Shown: positions 16,315 to 24,278, counted from the first letter of the stretch. The stretch: 24,819 nt of DNA from an uncultured Porphyromonadaceae bacterium (GCA_902495075.1 CABUVO010000044.1:1-24819), one strand, 5' to 3'. A program made the numbers and translations. The notes: generated by a model not told the origin, from the sequence alone.

Positions 16315-18528
16315 ATGCCGAAATCTAAAGATCTCATAATCCGCGAATACATCGATAATAAGGGTGAAGAATTCTTTGATTATCTGAGATTATACGCTCT
16401 TGAAAGAGCTTCATTCCGTCTCTTAATGGAATTAAGCGACAGTGTCAGTGTGTATATCTTCAGCGGCATTATTCGTGATTTCTTTTTAGAGCGCTATGAA
16501 AAACCACGGGACTTTGATTTCGTAATTCAAAACTATATAAGACCCAACGAAAGTATCTCAAAGTTTTTAAGGGATCCGGAAGTAAATTACAAAAGGAATT
16601 CATTTAAGGGCATTAAAATTAAAGATAAGGATGGTTTGATTATTGATGCTTGGATTCTACATGACACTTGGGGTATCAAAAATAAAGGAATCAAGAATCC
16701 TACGCCAGAATCTCTTTTGCAAACTGTCTTCTTTAACTTCTCTGCCATAGCGTATGATCTGAGAAATCGCAAATTTATTTACGACAATACTTTTGTTGAT
16801 TTCCTCAAAACCCGAATCATAGATGTTGTCTATGAAGAGAATCCTAATATTCCTCTCTGTCTTTTCAATTTTTTCCATTATGCCCTAAAATTAGGATATA
16901 AATTATCTTCTCGAATAATAAATTGGATACGTAAAAATTATAGAGAGGATATAGATTTCGATAAAGTGCAAAAATCACACATGGACAAAATAATCTATAA
17001 TTCAGAAGATATACATAAATTTTTAAAACAAAGAGCCATGCCTACTTATGGAATTGACTGGAACAAATATCTTTCCGCCGGACGAATAAAACAGGCATCA
17101 ATGCCCTATGATGCCAGCGGATTAGATAAAAGAACTCCTTTTGAAAGCGATTTCGGAAGAGTGGTCTTCAGCTCTGCCACAAGGAGAATGCACGACAAGG
17201 CACAAGTGATTCCGCTTACGAGCGGGGATGTGGTGCATACGCGACTCACCCATTCCATTGAGGTTATGAACACAGCTCAATCTCTTGCCGGCAATCTTTG
17301 CAGAGATAAAGATTTTATTGATGAATATGGAGAAAAGGTAGCGGCACTGCTCGAAAGAGATATTTCGGCTATTCTGAAAACGGCTGCATTCGTTCACGAT
17401 ATCGGTAATCCTCCTTTTGGTCATTTCGGAGAAACAGTAATACAGAATTATTTCAAAGAATTATTGAATAATCATATTCTATGCGATAAGTTTAAACCGG
17501 ACTACGAGGAATTTGATGGTAATGCACAAGGATTCAGGATTTTAACAAAGCTTCTATATGTAGGGCATCTTTCTGGTCTTAATCTTACCTACGCCACTCT
17601 TGCAACATATCTGAAATATCCTAATTCCGGAAGGAAAGACAAAGGATATATCGGAACAAAGAAGCATGGTGTATTTGTTACAGAAGATAATATTCTTCAA
17701 AAGGTTGCGGATGCTTGCAATCTTAGGAGACCTGATGGATCCATAAAAAGACATCCACTTTCTTTCCTTGTAGAGGCTGCCGATTCCATCTGTTACAACG
17801 TAATGGATATTGAAGACGGCTATACGCAGCATTGGTATGAGAAGGAAGATATTATTAAATATCTCAATTCTGAAATCACGGAACTAATAAAGAAAAAAGG
17901 AGGTAATTTCCCCAATTTTTTCGATATAGAAAAGAAATCATATTCATTCTTGAAAATTGTGACTAACGATCCGCATTTTATCGACAAAACCCACGAAAGA
18001 TGGAATCATAGTAAATGGATTGTAGATTTTAGAGTCAAGGTGATGCAATATCTCGTAGAACTCGCAAATTCTAACTTCAAGAAAAATTGCAAGGATATAG
18101 ATTCCGGAAAATATTCTAAAGAATTGATTGAAGACGATCCATTCTGCGTAGCTGAAGCATTGCAAAATTTTACACGTAAATATATATTTCCAAGAAGGAT
18201 AATCCAGAAAGCCGAATTGACAGGCCATTCAGTGATACGCGGATTGCTTGACATATTGATCCAATACGTATCCAGTTCTGATGAGCAATTCAGAAAGCGA
18301 GTTAAGAGCATCCTCTCGAAAAATTGCATGCGAGTATGCATCCACGAGTCAATGGCAGAACCGAAGAAATCACAACAACAGATTATCGGAGAAGATGAGC
18401 TTTTTGATTTTGAGGTTGCGTCGGTTTCCGAAAATGCAAAATTACGGCTGGTAGTTGATTTTGTTTCCGGAATGACCGATAAGTTCGCAGTGCAGCTCTA
18501 TCAAGAACTGAGCGGGCTCAGAATTTAA
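16315..18528 (+). CDS. nucleotidyltransferase domain fused to dGTPase (HD dNTP triphosphohydrolase)
   Basis: 737 aa from the ATG at 16315; a TTG at 16300 in the same frame is less likely. Residues 1-240 match the head of the poly(A) polymerase/CCA-adding nucleotidyltransferase fold: FSGIIRDFFLERYEKPRDFD gives the G-x2-RD motif and metal-binding Asp66 and Asp68, with a third acid at Asp111 (LIIDAW). Helices follow. From about residue 247 (IDWNKYLSAGRIK) a complete dGTPase runs to the end: RTPFESDFGRVVFSSATRRM, RLTHSIEV (His313), AAFVHDIGNPPFGHFGE (His361, Asp362) and EAADSICYN (Asp490) form the H..HD..D metal site. dGTPases split dGTP to deoxyguanosine and triphosphate, and some limit phage growth. 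The N-terminal domain may modify RNA, a nucleotide or a protein. Both active sites look intact. Ordinary bacterial dGTPases lack this extension. No link to glycan synthesis is visible, and a defence or nucleotide-control role is inferred. Confidence 0.85.
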   Translation: MPKSKDLIIREYIDNKGEEFFDYLRLYALERASFRLLMELSDSVSVYIFSGIIRDFFLERYEKPRDFDFVIQNYIRPNESISKFLRDPEVNYKRNSFKGIKIKDKDGLIIDAWILHDTWGIKNKGIKNPTPESLLQTVFFNFSAIAYDLRNRKFIYDNTFVDFLKTRIIDVVYEENPNIPLCLFNFFHYALKLGYKLSSRIINWIRKNYREDIDFDKVQKSHMDKIIYNSEDIHKFLKQRAMPTYGIDWNKYLSAGRIKQASMPYDASGLDKRTPFESDFGRVVFSSATRRMHDKAQVIPLTSGDVVHTRLTHSIEVMNTAQSLAGNLCRDKDFIDEYGEKVAALLERDISAILKTAAFVHDIGNPPFGHFGETVIQNYFKELLNNHILCDKFKPDYEEFDGNAQGFRILTKLLYVGHLSGLNLTYATLATYLKYPNSGRKDKGYIGTKKHGVFVTEDNILQKVADACNLRRPDGSIKRHPLSFLVEAADSICYNVMDIEDGYTQHWYEKEDIIKYLNSEITELIKKKGGNFPNFFDIEKKSYSFLKIVTNDPHFIDKTHERWNHSKWIVDFRVKVMQYLVELANSNFKKNCKDIDSGKYSKELIEDDPFCVAEALQNFTRKYIFPRRIIQKAELTGHSVIRGLLDILIQYVSSSDEQFRKRVKSILSKNCMRVCIHESMAEPKKSQQQIIGEDELFDFEVASVSENAKLRLVVDFVSGMTDKFAVQLYQELSGLRI

Positions 18529-18574
18529 GATTATCATAAGCGGGCTGATCATCTAAAGCAATATCGGACAGATG

Positions 18575-18979
18575 AGCCGCGAGCAATGCTCGCTAAACGG
18601 AACCGCAGAGATGGCACCATCAATCCGTTGGCTCTTAATCTGCCGGCTCTTGAGAAGAATTATCATCGGGCTCTTTAGATGATTGCTGAAATTGAATTTG
18701 AGAAATATATTGCAATTCTGCAAATTTGGATCATATTTAATAATTTATTGAAAATAAATTATTAAATTCGCGAATGAGATATGCTTCTGCTTAGCGAGCG
18801 AGCCTTGATTCAGCTTAGCGAGCAAAAATCGCTTCGCTTATAGAGCAAGCCTTGATTCAGCATAGCGAGCAAAAATCGCTTCCGCTTAGCGAGCGAGCTT
18901 TGATTCTGCTTAGCGCAGCAAAATCGCTTACGGCTTGCGAGCGCGGGGCGGTTCTGTTTAGCGAGCACTGCTCGCGGCT
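18575..18979. repeat. 32-bp inverted repeat pair, 30/32 matching
   Basis: The left arm (18575-18606) begins AGCCGCGAGCA and ends GGAACCGC. The right arm (18948-18979) is its reverse complement with two mismatches. Each arm contains an internal near-palindrome; in the left arm this is GCGAGCA-A-TGCTCGC at 18579-18593. About 341 bases lie between the arms. It could be the ends of a MITE-like element or two copies of a dispersed palindromic repeat. Confidence 0.75.
18735..18767. repeat. AT-only 15-bp perfect hairpin
   Basis: The arms ATTTAATAATTTATT (18735-18749) and AATAAATTATTAAAT (18753-18767) are perfect reverse complements around GAA. The structure contains no G or C in its stem. It lies between the arms of the 32-bp inverted repeat. 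Confidence 0.7.
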
Positions 18980-18980
18980 A
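18790..18980. repeat. about four tandem 46-50 bp imperfect repeats
   Basis: Units begin near 18790, 18836, 18884 and 18933. The first three share the order cttagcgagcgagc, ttgattc, agcgagcaaaaatcgctt with small changes. The fourth is diverged and its 3' part forms the right arm of the 32-bp inverted repeat. Each unit can form a small stem, AGCGA with TCGCT. The spacing is too irregular and the sequence between too similar for a CRISPR array. Confidence 0.7.
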
Positions 18981-18996
18981 AAAGATTGAAAAAACC

Positions 18997-19014
18997 ACTG
19001 CCATATTTGGCAGT
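18997..19014 (-). terminator. small hairpin with T-run on the - strand
   Basis: ACTGCCA (18997-19003) and TGGCAGT (19008-19014) pair around TATT. Read on the - strand the stem is followed by GG and six T residues, the form of an intrinsic terminator. On the + strand the following sequence is only AT-rich. No - strand gene is visible upstream of it, so it may act on antisense transcripts or be chance. Confidence 0.35.
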
Positions 19015-19088
19015 AATTATCATATTTTATAATTTTACACTCTCTTTCCAAAATTCATCTAATCTAAAATAGATAATTACCCCGAATA

Positions 19089-20297
19089 ATGACACCCCAA
19101 TTATCTGAAAGAGGAATTGAAATGCCGGCATCGCCTATCCGGCGTCTTGTACCGCTTGCCAACGAAGCTACCAAACGAGGCATCAAGGTTTTCAAGCTCA
19201 ACATAGGTCAGCCGGATATACCCACTCCTCCACAAGCTTTGGAGGTATTGCGCCACATCGATCGCGATGTGCTCGAATACAGCCCGTCGGAAGGTCTTCT
19301 TTCTCTTCGTGTAAAACTTTCGGAATATTATAAAAGATTCAATATCGATGTCTCAACAGATGAGATCATCGTGACATCAGGAGGCTCGGAGGCTGTGCTC
19401 TTCGCGTTTATGGCAGCTCTCAACCCGGGTGATGAAATAATTGTTCCCGAACCTGCATATGCCAACTATATGGCTTTCGCAATTCTTGCCGGTGCAAAGA
19501 TTGTATCAATCCCCTCCTCTATCGAAACCGGATTTTCATTGCCACCTGTTGAGGAATTCGAGAAATTAGTGACCCCTAAAACAAGGGGCATCCTCATCTG
19601 CAACCCCAACAATCCTACCGGCTATCTCTACACCATGAAGGAGATGCTGCAAATCCGGGATATGGTTGCAAAATATAATCTTTTCCTATTCTCCGATGAG
19701 GTATACCGTGAATTCTGCTATACCGGTGCTCCATATATTTCCGCTCTCCATCTTCCAGGCATTGAAAATCAGGTTATTCTCATTGACTCTGTTTCCAAAC
19801 GTTACAATGAATGCGGAATCAGAATTGGTGCGCTCATAACGAAAAACAAGGAGTTTCATGATAATGTAATGAAATTCTGTCAGGCACGACTGAGCCCTCC
19901 TTTACTCGGACAACTCGTGGCGGAAGCTTCCGTTGATACTCCAAAAGAGTATATGCTTGACACATATAATGAGTATCTTCTGAGACGCAATCTCCTCGTT
20001 GACGGCATCAACCGCATCCCGGGGTGTTACTCTCCTATTCCGATGGGAGCTTTCTATACGGTAGCCAAGTTGCCAATTGATGATAGCGACCGCTTCTGCG
20101 AATGGTGTCTTAAAGAATTCTCTTATGAGGGAGAAACAGTATTTCTCGCCCCTGCTTCCGGTTTCTACACAACGCCTGGAAAAGGTAAGAATGAAGTCCG
20201 CATCGCCTACGTACACAGCCGCGAAGAATTATCCCGCGCCCTTTTCATACTTGGGAAAGCTCTCGAAGCTTATCCGGGACGCGTAATAAACGCTTAA
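19089..20297 (+). CDS. aspartate-aminotransferase-like PLP enzyme
   Basis: 402-aa fold-type I aminotransferase, subgroup I. CNPNNPTG (171-178) contains the Asn that contacts PLP. FSDEVY (201-206) carries the Asp that pairs with the pyridine nitrogen, and SVSKRYNECGIRIG (234-247) has the Schiff-base Lys237 and phosphate-binding Arg245. NIGQPDIPTP near 38-47 is the usual N-terminal motif of this class. This is an AspC-type amino-acid aminotransferase, not a DegT/ArnB sugar aminotransferase, so a direct role in amino-sugar synthesis is unlikely. It is higher in GC than the capsule genes and stands alone between two repeat-rich gaps. Aspartate, tyrosine or alanine may be the substrate; sequence alone does not decide. 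Confidence 0.9.
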   Translation: MTPQLSERGIEMPASPIRRLVPLANEATKRGIKVFKLNIGQPDIPTPPQALEVLRHIDRDVLEYSPSEGLLSLRVKLSEYYKRFNIDVSTDEIIVTSGGSEAVLFAFMAALNPGDEIIVPEPAYANYMAFAILAGAKIVSIPSSIETGFSLPPVEEFEKLVTPKTRGILICNPNNPTGYLYTMKEMLQIRDMVAKYNLFLFSDEVYREFCYTGAPYISALHLPGIENQVILIDSVSKRYNECGIRIGALITKNKEFHDNVMKFCQARLSPPLLGQLVAEASVDTPKEYMLDTYNEYLLRRNLLVDGINRIPGCYSPIPMGAFYTVAKLPIDDSDRFCEWCLKEFSYEGETVFLAPASGFYTTPGKGKNEVRIAYVHSREELSRALFILGKALEAYPGRVINA

Positions 20298-20309
20298 CCT
20301 CTATACGGA

Positions 20310-20430
20310 GCGACTGTTGCAAGCAACTGTCGCACAAACAAATTAAAAATTCCTATGACTTATGCTGCAGTTGCGAGCAACAGCAGCTACAATTTGACGC
20401 AGCAGTCTCACTTGGAGAAACTGCAGCCAT
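20310..20430. repeat. cluster of three REP-like hairpins
   Basis: Two near-perfect hairpins share a GTTGC-(two bases)-GCAAC core: 20310-20333 (GCGACTGTTGC, AA, GCAACTGTCGC; one mispair) and 20364-20387 (GCTGCAGTTGC, GA, GCAACAGCAGC; one mispair). A third, less perfect one with a bulge spans about 20399-20427. They lie in the 210-base gap after the aminotransferase gene. They may act as transcript ends or be dispersed intergenic repeats. The rest of the gap to 20507 shows nothing clear. Confidence 0.65.
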
Positions 20431-20507
20431 ATTCATGTCTTATCACCTATTACTTCTAACCTCTCTTCTTAATCTTTACATTTTGCTTCTCTAACTCAAA
20501 TTCACTT

Positions 20508-21563
20508 ATGAAAATATTGGTTACGGGCGCTGCCGGTTTTATCGGCTGCGCTCTCTGTCGTCGTCTTCTTGATAAGGGAAACGACGTAGTCGGTCTTGAC
20601 AATATCAACGACTATTATGATCCCGAGCTCAAGTATGCGCGTCTGAATACCCTCGGTATAGCAAAGGATGATGTGCAGTGGTATAAGTTCGCGCAAAGTG
20701 CTGAATATCCCCGCTTTTCATTCATCCGCATGAACCTCGAAGACTCCCATGCCATGCAGATGCTTTTCGCCAACGGAGGTTTCGACATCGTGATCAATCT
20801 CGGTGGACAGGCGGGTGTCAGATACTCCATCACAAATCCTATTGCATATGTGGAAAGCAATGTCGACGGATTCATCAACATCCTTGAAGGTTGTCGACAC
20901 AACAAGGTTAAGCATCTTGTCTATGCCTCATCTTCGAGCGTCTACGGTCTCAACGGGAAAGTGCCTTTCTCGGAACATGACAGTATCGCGCATCCCGTAT
21001 CTCTCTATGCGGCAACGAAGAAGAGCAACGAGCTGATGGCTCACGCCTATTCAAAGCTTTACAACCTTCCTACTACGGGCTTGCGGTTCTTCACCGTATA
21101 TGGTCCCTGGGGACGTCCCGACATGTCGCCATTCCTTTTCATGGATGCCATCCTCCACGAACGCGCCATCAAGGTCTTCAACAACGGGGATATGTTCCGC
21201 GACTTCACATATATTGATGACATCATTGAGGGAGTAGTGAGGATTTGCGATGTAATACCACAAGGTAATCCCGACTGGGACGAGAAGAATCCTGATCCTG
21301 CCACATCTCCTGCGCCCTATCGCGTCTACAACATCGGCAACCAGCATCCCACACGACTTATGGACTACATCGCATGCATCGAGAATGCGATTGGCAGAGA
21401 GGCGAAAAAAGACTTTCTCCCGATGCAGCCCGGCGACGTTTACCAGACCTATGCCGATTCCTCTGCCTTAGGCGAAGCCACCGGTTTCAAACCTGCCACC
21501 CCGCTCCAGCAAGGCATCGACCGCACTGTCGCATGGTTCAAGGAATATTTTAAGATCAAATAA
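20508..21563 (+). CDS. UDP-glucuronate 4-epimerase-like SDR
   Basis: 351 aa, the normal length of the family. GAAGFIG (7-13) binds NAD. SSSS (141-144) and Y167-x3-K171 form the catalytic set, and DNINDYYDPELKYARL (31-46) is a stretch typical of UDP-glucuronate 4-epimerases (Cap1J/LspL type) rather than GalE. The later GDMFRDFTYIDDI motif agrees. The enzyme would make UDP-galacturonate from UDP-glucuronate in the cytoplasm, predicting an acidic sugar in the capsule. No UDP-glucose dehydrogenase is in the window, so UDP-glucuronate must come from elsewhere. The gene is GC-richer than the variable genes, as expected of a widely conserved, exchangeable gene. A GalE-like specificity is not excluded. 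Confidence 0.87.
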   Translation: MKILVTGAAGFIGCALCRRLLDKGNDVVGLDNINDYYDPELKYARLNTLGIAKDDVQWYKFAQSAEYPRFSFIRMNLEDSHAMQMLFANGGFDIVINLGGQAGVRYSITNPIAYVESNVDGFINILEGCRHNKVKHLVYASSSSVYGLNGKVPFSEHDSIAHPVSLYAATKKSNELMAHAYSKLYNLPTTGLRFFTVYGPWGRPDMSPFLFMDAILHERAIKVFNNGDMFRDFTYIDDIIEGVVRICDVIPQGNPDWDEKNPDPATSPAPYRVYNIGNQHPTRLMDYIACIENAIGREAKKDFLPMQPGDVYQTYADSSALGEATGFKPATPLQQGIDRTVAWFKEYFKIK

Positions 21564-21572
21564 AAAGGCAAA

Positions 21573-21588
21573 ATCAGATTTATCTGAT
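21573..21588 (+). other. small hairpin after the epimerase gene
   Basis: ATCAGAT and ATCTGAT pair around TT, ten bases after the stop codon. The following sequence is AT-rich without a clean U-tract, so it is a weak terminator or 3' end structure at best. Confidence 0.35.
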
Positions 21589-21612
21589 AAATAAATAATT
21601 AAATTTTAAGTC

Positions 21613-22086
21613 ATGAATCCTTATATAGGGAAAGCAGGCCAGACATCGTATCCATTAAAAAGAATGTGGAGAAAATTATTGAGTAATATTCAACAATCCG
21701 CTTATATTCCAACGTCAATAAGAATTAAGATTCTTCGAAGCATTGGAATTAAAATTGGAGAAAGATGTTTTATCGGTTCTGATATTAGCTTCGATGGCAT
21801 GCATCCGGAATATATTGAGATTGGGACACATACTAAAATCACAAGTGGAACAAAAATTCTCACTCATTTCTTTAATCCTGAAGACGAGGGGATGTATTTA
21901 GGGAAAGTAACAATAGGCGATGAGGTATTTATTGGATTAAACACGCTGATTGTCAACCCTGTTGAGATAGGGAATGGTGCAGTTCTTGCTGCCGGAAGTG
22001 TAGTTATAAAGGATGTGCCCGAATGGGAAATATGGGGAGGGAATCCTGCAAAATTTATTAAGAAAAGGGAAATTAAAAAGTCGTAA
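21613..22086 (+). CDS. second hexapeptide-repeat acyltransferase
   Basis: 157 aa. After a basic, partly amphipathic N-terminus (residues 1-45), hexapeptide repeats build a left-handed beta-helix (IKIGER, IEIGTH, VTIGDE, VFIGLN, VEIGNG, AVLAAGS), ending in the hallmark IWGGNPAKFIKK. LTHFF near residue 88 supplies the likely catalytic histidine. As in other WcaF/NodL-like proteins it would transfer acetyl from acetyl-CoA to a sugar or lipid-linked sugar. Its stop overlaps the next start (TAATG), linking it to the following glycosyltransferase. It is not a duplicate of the gene at 15676: shared residues are mostly the repeat pattern. Low GC. Confidence 0.83.
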   Translation: MNPYIGKAGQTSYPLKRMWRKLLSNIQQSAYIPTSIRIKILRSIGIKIGERCFIGSDISFDGMHPEYIEIGTHTKITSGTKILTHFFNPEDEGMYLGKVTIGDEVFIGLNTLIVNPVEIGNGAVLAAGSVVIKDVPEWEIWGGNPAKFIKKREIKKS

Positions 22087-23132
22087 TGGCGAATATCGCG
22101 ATTCTTATACCGACTCTCAAAAAGGGGGGAGCCGAAAAACAAGCCTCTTTACTCGCAAGGGCATTGTCACCATATCATAAGGTAACAATGATTATCCCAT
22201 TTCCTGATGCAGGATTAGAAAAAGAGAATCTGGAACTAACAAACCTACCACAAAAGAATATCATTTGCTTCTATGGTAAAGATTCCGGATCTAAAATAAG
22301 GCTATATAAAACATTGAAACAAAAAAGAATTGAAATCTTATTTTGCTATCTTACATGGCCCGATTTTTGGGGACCAATCATTGGCAGGTTAGCCGGGGTA
22401 AAGAAAATCTATCAAGGTCTGAGAAATGCATCACTTCCTGAATATAAATTATTTCTGGAGAAATTTGGCAATAAGTTTTCTACAGCAGCAATTACCAATA
22501 ATTATGCCGGTGCAGAAATCTTCAGTAAGAGAGGAATTAAGAATCAAATTGTAATTCCCAACTGCTATTTATTTCCTAAGGATATTGCAATAAGAGAAAA
22601 TAAAGAATTCATTACAGTAATCACAGTCGGTAGATTTGTAGAACAAAAAGATTATCCAACAGCCATAAAAGGAATGTCTGACGTGATGAGAAAGAACCCG
22701 AATGTCAGATTCAAGATTATAGGACACGGAGAACTTGAATCCAAAGTGAGGGATTGGGTTACAGAATACAATATATCTGATAAAACTGAAATCCTGATAA
22801 ATCCGCCTGATATTCTTCATCATTTGTATGAGGCTGACATATACTTATCTACATCTCTTTTTGAGGGAACAAGCAACAGTATTATGGAAGCATTGGATGC
22901 ATCTCTTCCCGTAGTTGCGACAGATGTAGGAGATAACAATCAGCTTGTAAAAGATAATTTTAACGGTTTCCTTACAAAAACAAGGGATATTGAGGCTCTG
23001 TCAAATGGAATTCTAAAATTAGCAGAATCTAAAAAATTGAGAGATCAAATGGGAATTAACGGCAATAATCTTCTTAAATCTGAATTTGGTTTCGAAAGAT
23101 TTAGAGATAGATACCTTGATCTTATTCCATAA
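22086..23132 (+). CDS. GT4-family glycosyltransferase
   Basis: 348 aa. The N-terminus IAILIPTLKKGGAEKQASLL is the classic first strand and GGAE motif of GT4 enzymes. The C-terminal domain starts at VGRFVEQKDYPTAIKG (about 181-196) and contains EGTSNSIMEALDASLPVVAT, where the E(x7)E pair contacts the donor nucleotide sugar. Related proteins often add hexoses or HexNAc to lipid-linked intermediates. It overlaps the preceding acyltransferase by one base, and the next transferase begins 12 bases after its stop. Donor and linkage unknown. Low GC, typical of the variable part of capsule loci. Confidence 0.92.
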   Translation: MANIAILIPTLKKGGAEKQASLLARALSPYHKVTMIIPFPDAGLEKENLELTNLPQKNIICFYGKDSGSKIRLYKTLKQKRIEILFCYLTWPDFWGPIIGRLAGVKKIYQGLRNASLPEYKLFLEKFGNKFSTAAITNNYAGAEIFSKRGIKNQIVIPNCYLFPKDIAIRENKEFITVITVGRFVEQKDYPTAIKGMSDVMRKNPNVRFKIIGHGELESKVRDWVTEYNISDKTEILINPPDILHHLYEADIYLSTSLFEGTSNSIMEALDASLPVVATDVGDNNQLVKDNFNGFLTKTRDIEALSNGILKLAESKKLRDQMGINGNNLLKSEFGFERFRDRYLDLIP

Positions 23133-23144
23133 AACAATTATCTT

Positions 23145-24278
23145 ATGAAAATAGCTTTTATAGGCGGTCGGGACATCCACAAACTCGGCGGCATAGAGAA
23201 CTATATGTATAATCTTGCCACGCAGTTGGTGAAGATGGGTCACGAACCCATCGTATTCTGCGAGAGCGACCACAACGGCGAGGAATGGCTCAACGGCTTC
23301 CGGGTGATTCATATGAAAAGTCCTAAGTCAAGATTCATCTGCAAACCTTGGTTGGGGTTCAAAGCCACCTTAAAAGTTATGAGACATTTCCCGGGAACAG
23401 ACATAATACACTATAATGCCGGTGGTCCAGCAACAGGCGGCGCATGGCTGGCGCGTCTTCTCCGCAAGCCGGAGCTTATGGAGGGTCATGGTCTGGAATG
23501 GCAAAGATCAAAATATTCCGGATGGCAACAGAAATTAGTGAAGAAGATTGAAACATCAGCCGCACGAAACAGTCAGTTCCTGATTATGTGCAGTGACGTA
23601 CAGACTGAATATTACAAAGAGCAATACGGCAAAATTGCAGTAACTATTCCGACTGCAATAAATCCACCGGATATGACAAGGGTTGTTAAATCGAACATTT
23701 TGGAAAGATTCGGCATCAAGGAAGGAAAATATTTCCTTTTTCTTGCAAGACTCGTCCAAGAGAAAAACCCCCACTATCTTATTCAAGCTTTTGACAAGGC
23801 AAAAGACAATGGATTCCAACTCGTCGTAGCAGGGAACAATCCTTCCGATCCCCAGTTTGTTGAAGAACTGCATGAATTATCTGCCAATAACCCGGATATT
23901 ATATTCACGGATGCAGTTTATGGGGATGACAAGGAAATGCTTCTACGCAACGCATTCGCATTCTGTGTTCCCTCCACCATTGAAGGTCTGTCAATATCCC
24001 TGCTTGAAGGGATGGCATATGAATTGCCGATAATTGCCTCAACTATTCCCGCAAACAAGGAGGTTCTTGAGGAAGATAAAGCATTCTGGTGTATGCCTGA
24101 GGATGTTGACTCCCTCGCCAAAGCAATAGAAGAATCAACTGCTGACCTTGACAGTATTAAGAATATGATAGCTCACAATAAAAAGGTTGTGATGGACTCA
24201 TATACTTGGTCTAAAGTAGCTAACAAATACATCGATACATTAAATCAATTTTTAAATAAGAACAATCATGGAAATTAA
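23145..24278 (+). CDS. GT4-family glycosyltransferase
   Basis: 377 aa. The N-terminal domain has FIGGRDIHKLGGIENYMYNL, a common start in GT4 enzymes such as rhamnosyl- or mannosyltransferases, followed by DIIHYNAGGPATGG and EGHGLEWQRSKY. The C-terminal domain begins FLFLARLVQEKNPHYLIQAF (about 198-217) and has EGLSISLLEGMAYELPIIA with the E(x7)E pair. The opening resembles transferases that start on an undecaprenyl-linked sugar, but this is not decisive. The first 180 bases or so look GC-richer than the middle. Its last bases overlap the start of the acyl carrier protein gene by 11, so the two are translationally linked. Confidence 0.92.
   Translation: MKIAFIGGRDIHKLGGIENYMYNLATQLVKMGHEPIVFCESDHNGEEWLNGFRVIHMKSPKSRFICKPWLGFKATLKVMRHFPGTDIIHYNAGGPATGGAWLARLLRKPELMEGHGLEWQRSKYSGWQQKLVKKIETSAARNSQFLIMCSDVQTEYYKEQYGKIAVTIPTAINPPDMTRVVKSNILERFGIKEGKYFLFLARLVQEKNPHYLIQAFDKAKDNGFQLVVAGNNPSDPQFVEELHELSANNPDIIFTDAVYGDDKEMLLRNAFAFCVPSTIEGLSISLLEGMAYELPIIASTIPANKEVLEEDKAFWCMPEDVDSLAKAIEESTADLDSIKNMIAHNKKVVMDSYTWSKVANKYIDTLNQFLNKNNHGN

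Larger units (their letters stand above)
18529..19088. other. repeat-rich non-coding region
   Basis: 560 bases with no believable gene on either strand. The stretch holds a 32-bp inverted repeat pair (18575-18606 and 18948-18979), an 11-bp pair (18548-18558 and 18673-18683), an AT-only 15-bp hairpin (18735-18767), about four tandem units of 46-50 bp (18790-18980) and a small hairpin (18997-19014). The arrangement suggests dispersed intergenic repeats or the remains of a small mobile element rather than a normal promoter region. It separates the NTase-dGTPase gene from the aminotransferase gene. Confidence 0.7.

Noticed and set aside
17944..18341. Two overlapping - strand open frames of about 94 and 111 codons
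   Set aside because: Both are antisense to the dGTPase part of the fusion gene and have no recognisable motif or start context.
18790..18980. Possible CRISPR array
   Set aside because: There are no constant repeats separated by unique spacers. The whole 46-50 bp unit is repeated with scattered changes, and no cas gene is visible.
18857..19051. 64-codon - strand frame across the tandem repeats
   Set aside because: It spans repeat units and a hairpin, so the open frame arises from the repeats rather than from a gene.
19089..20297. Sugar aminotransferase for an amino-deoxy sugar
   Set aside because: The motifs are those of AspC-type fold I enzymes, not of the DegT/DnrJ/EryC1 family that acts on nucleotide sugars.
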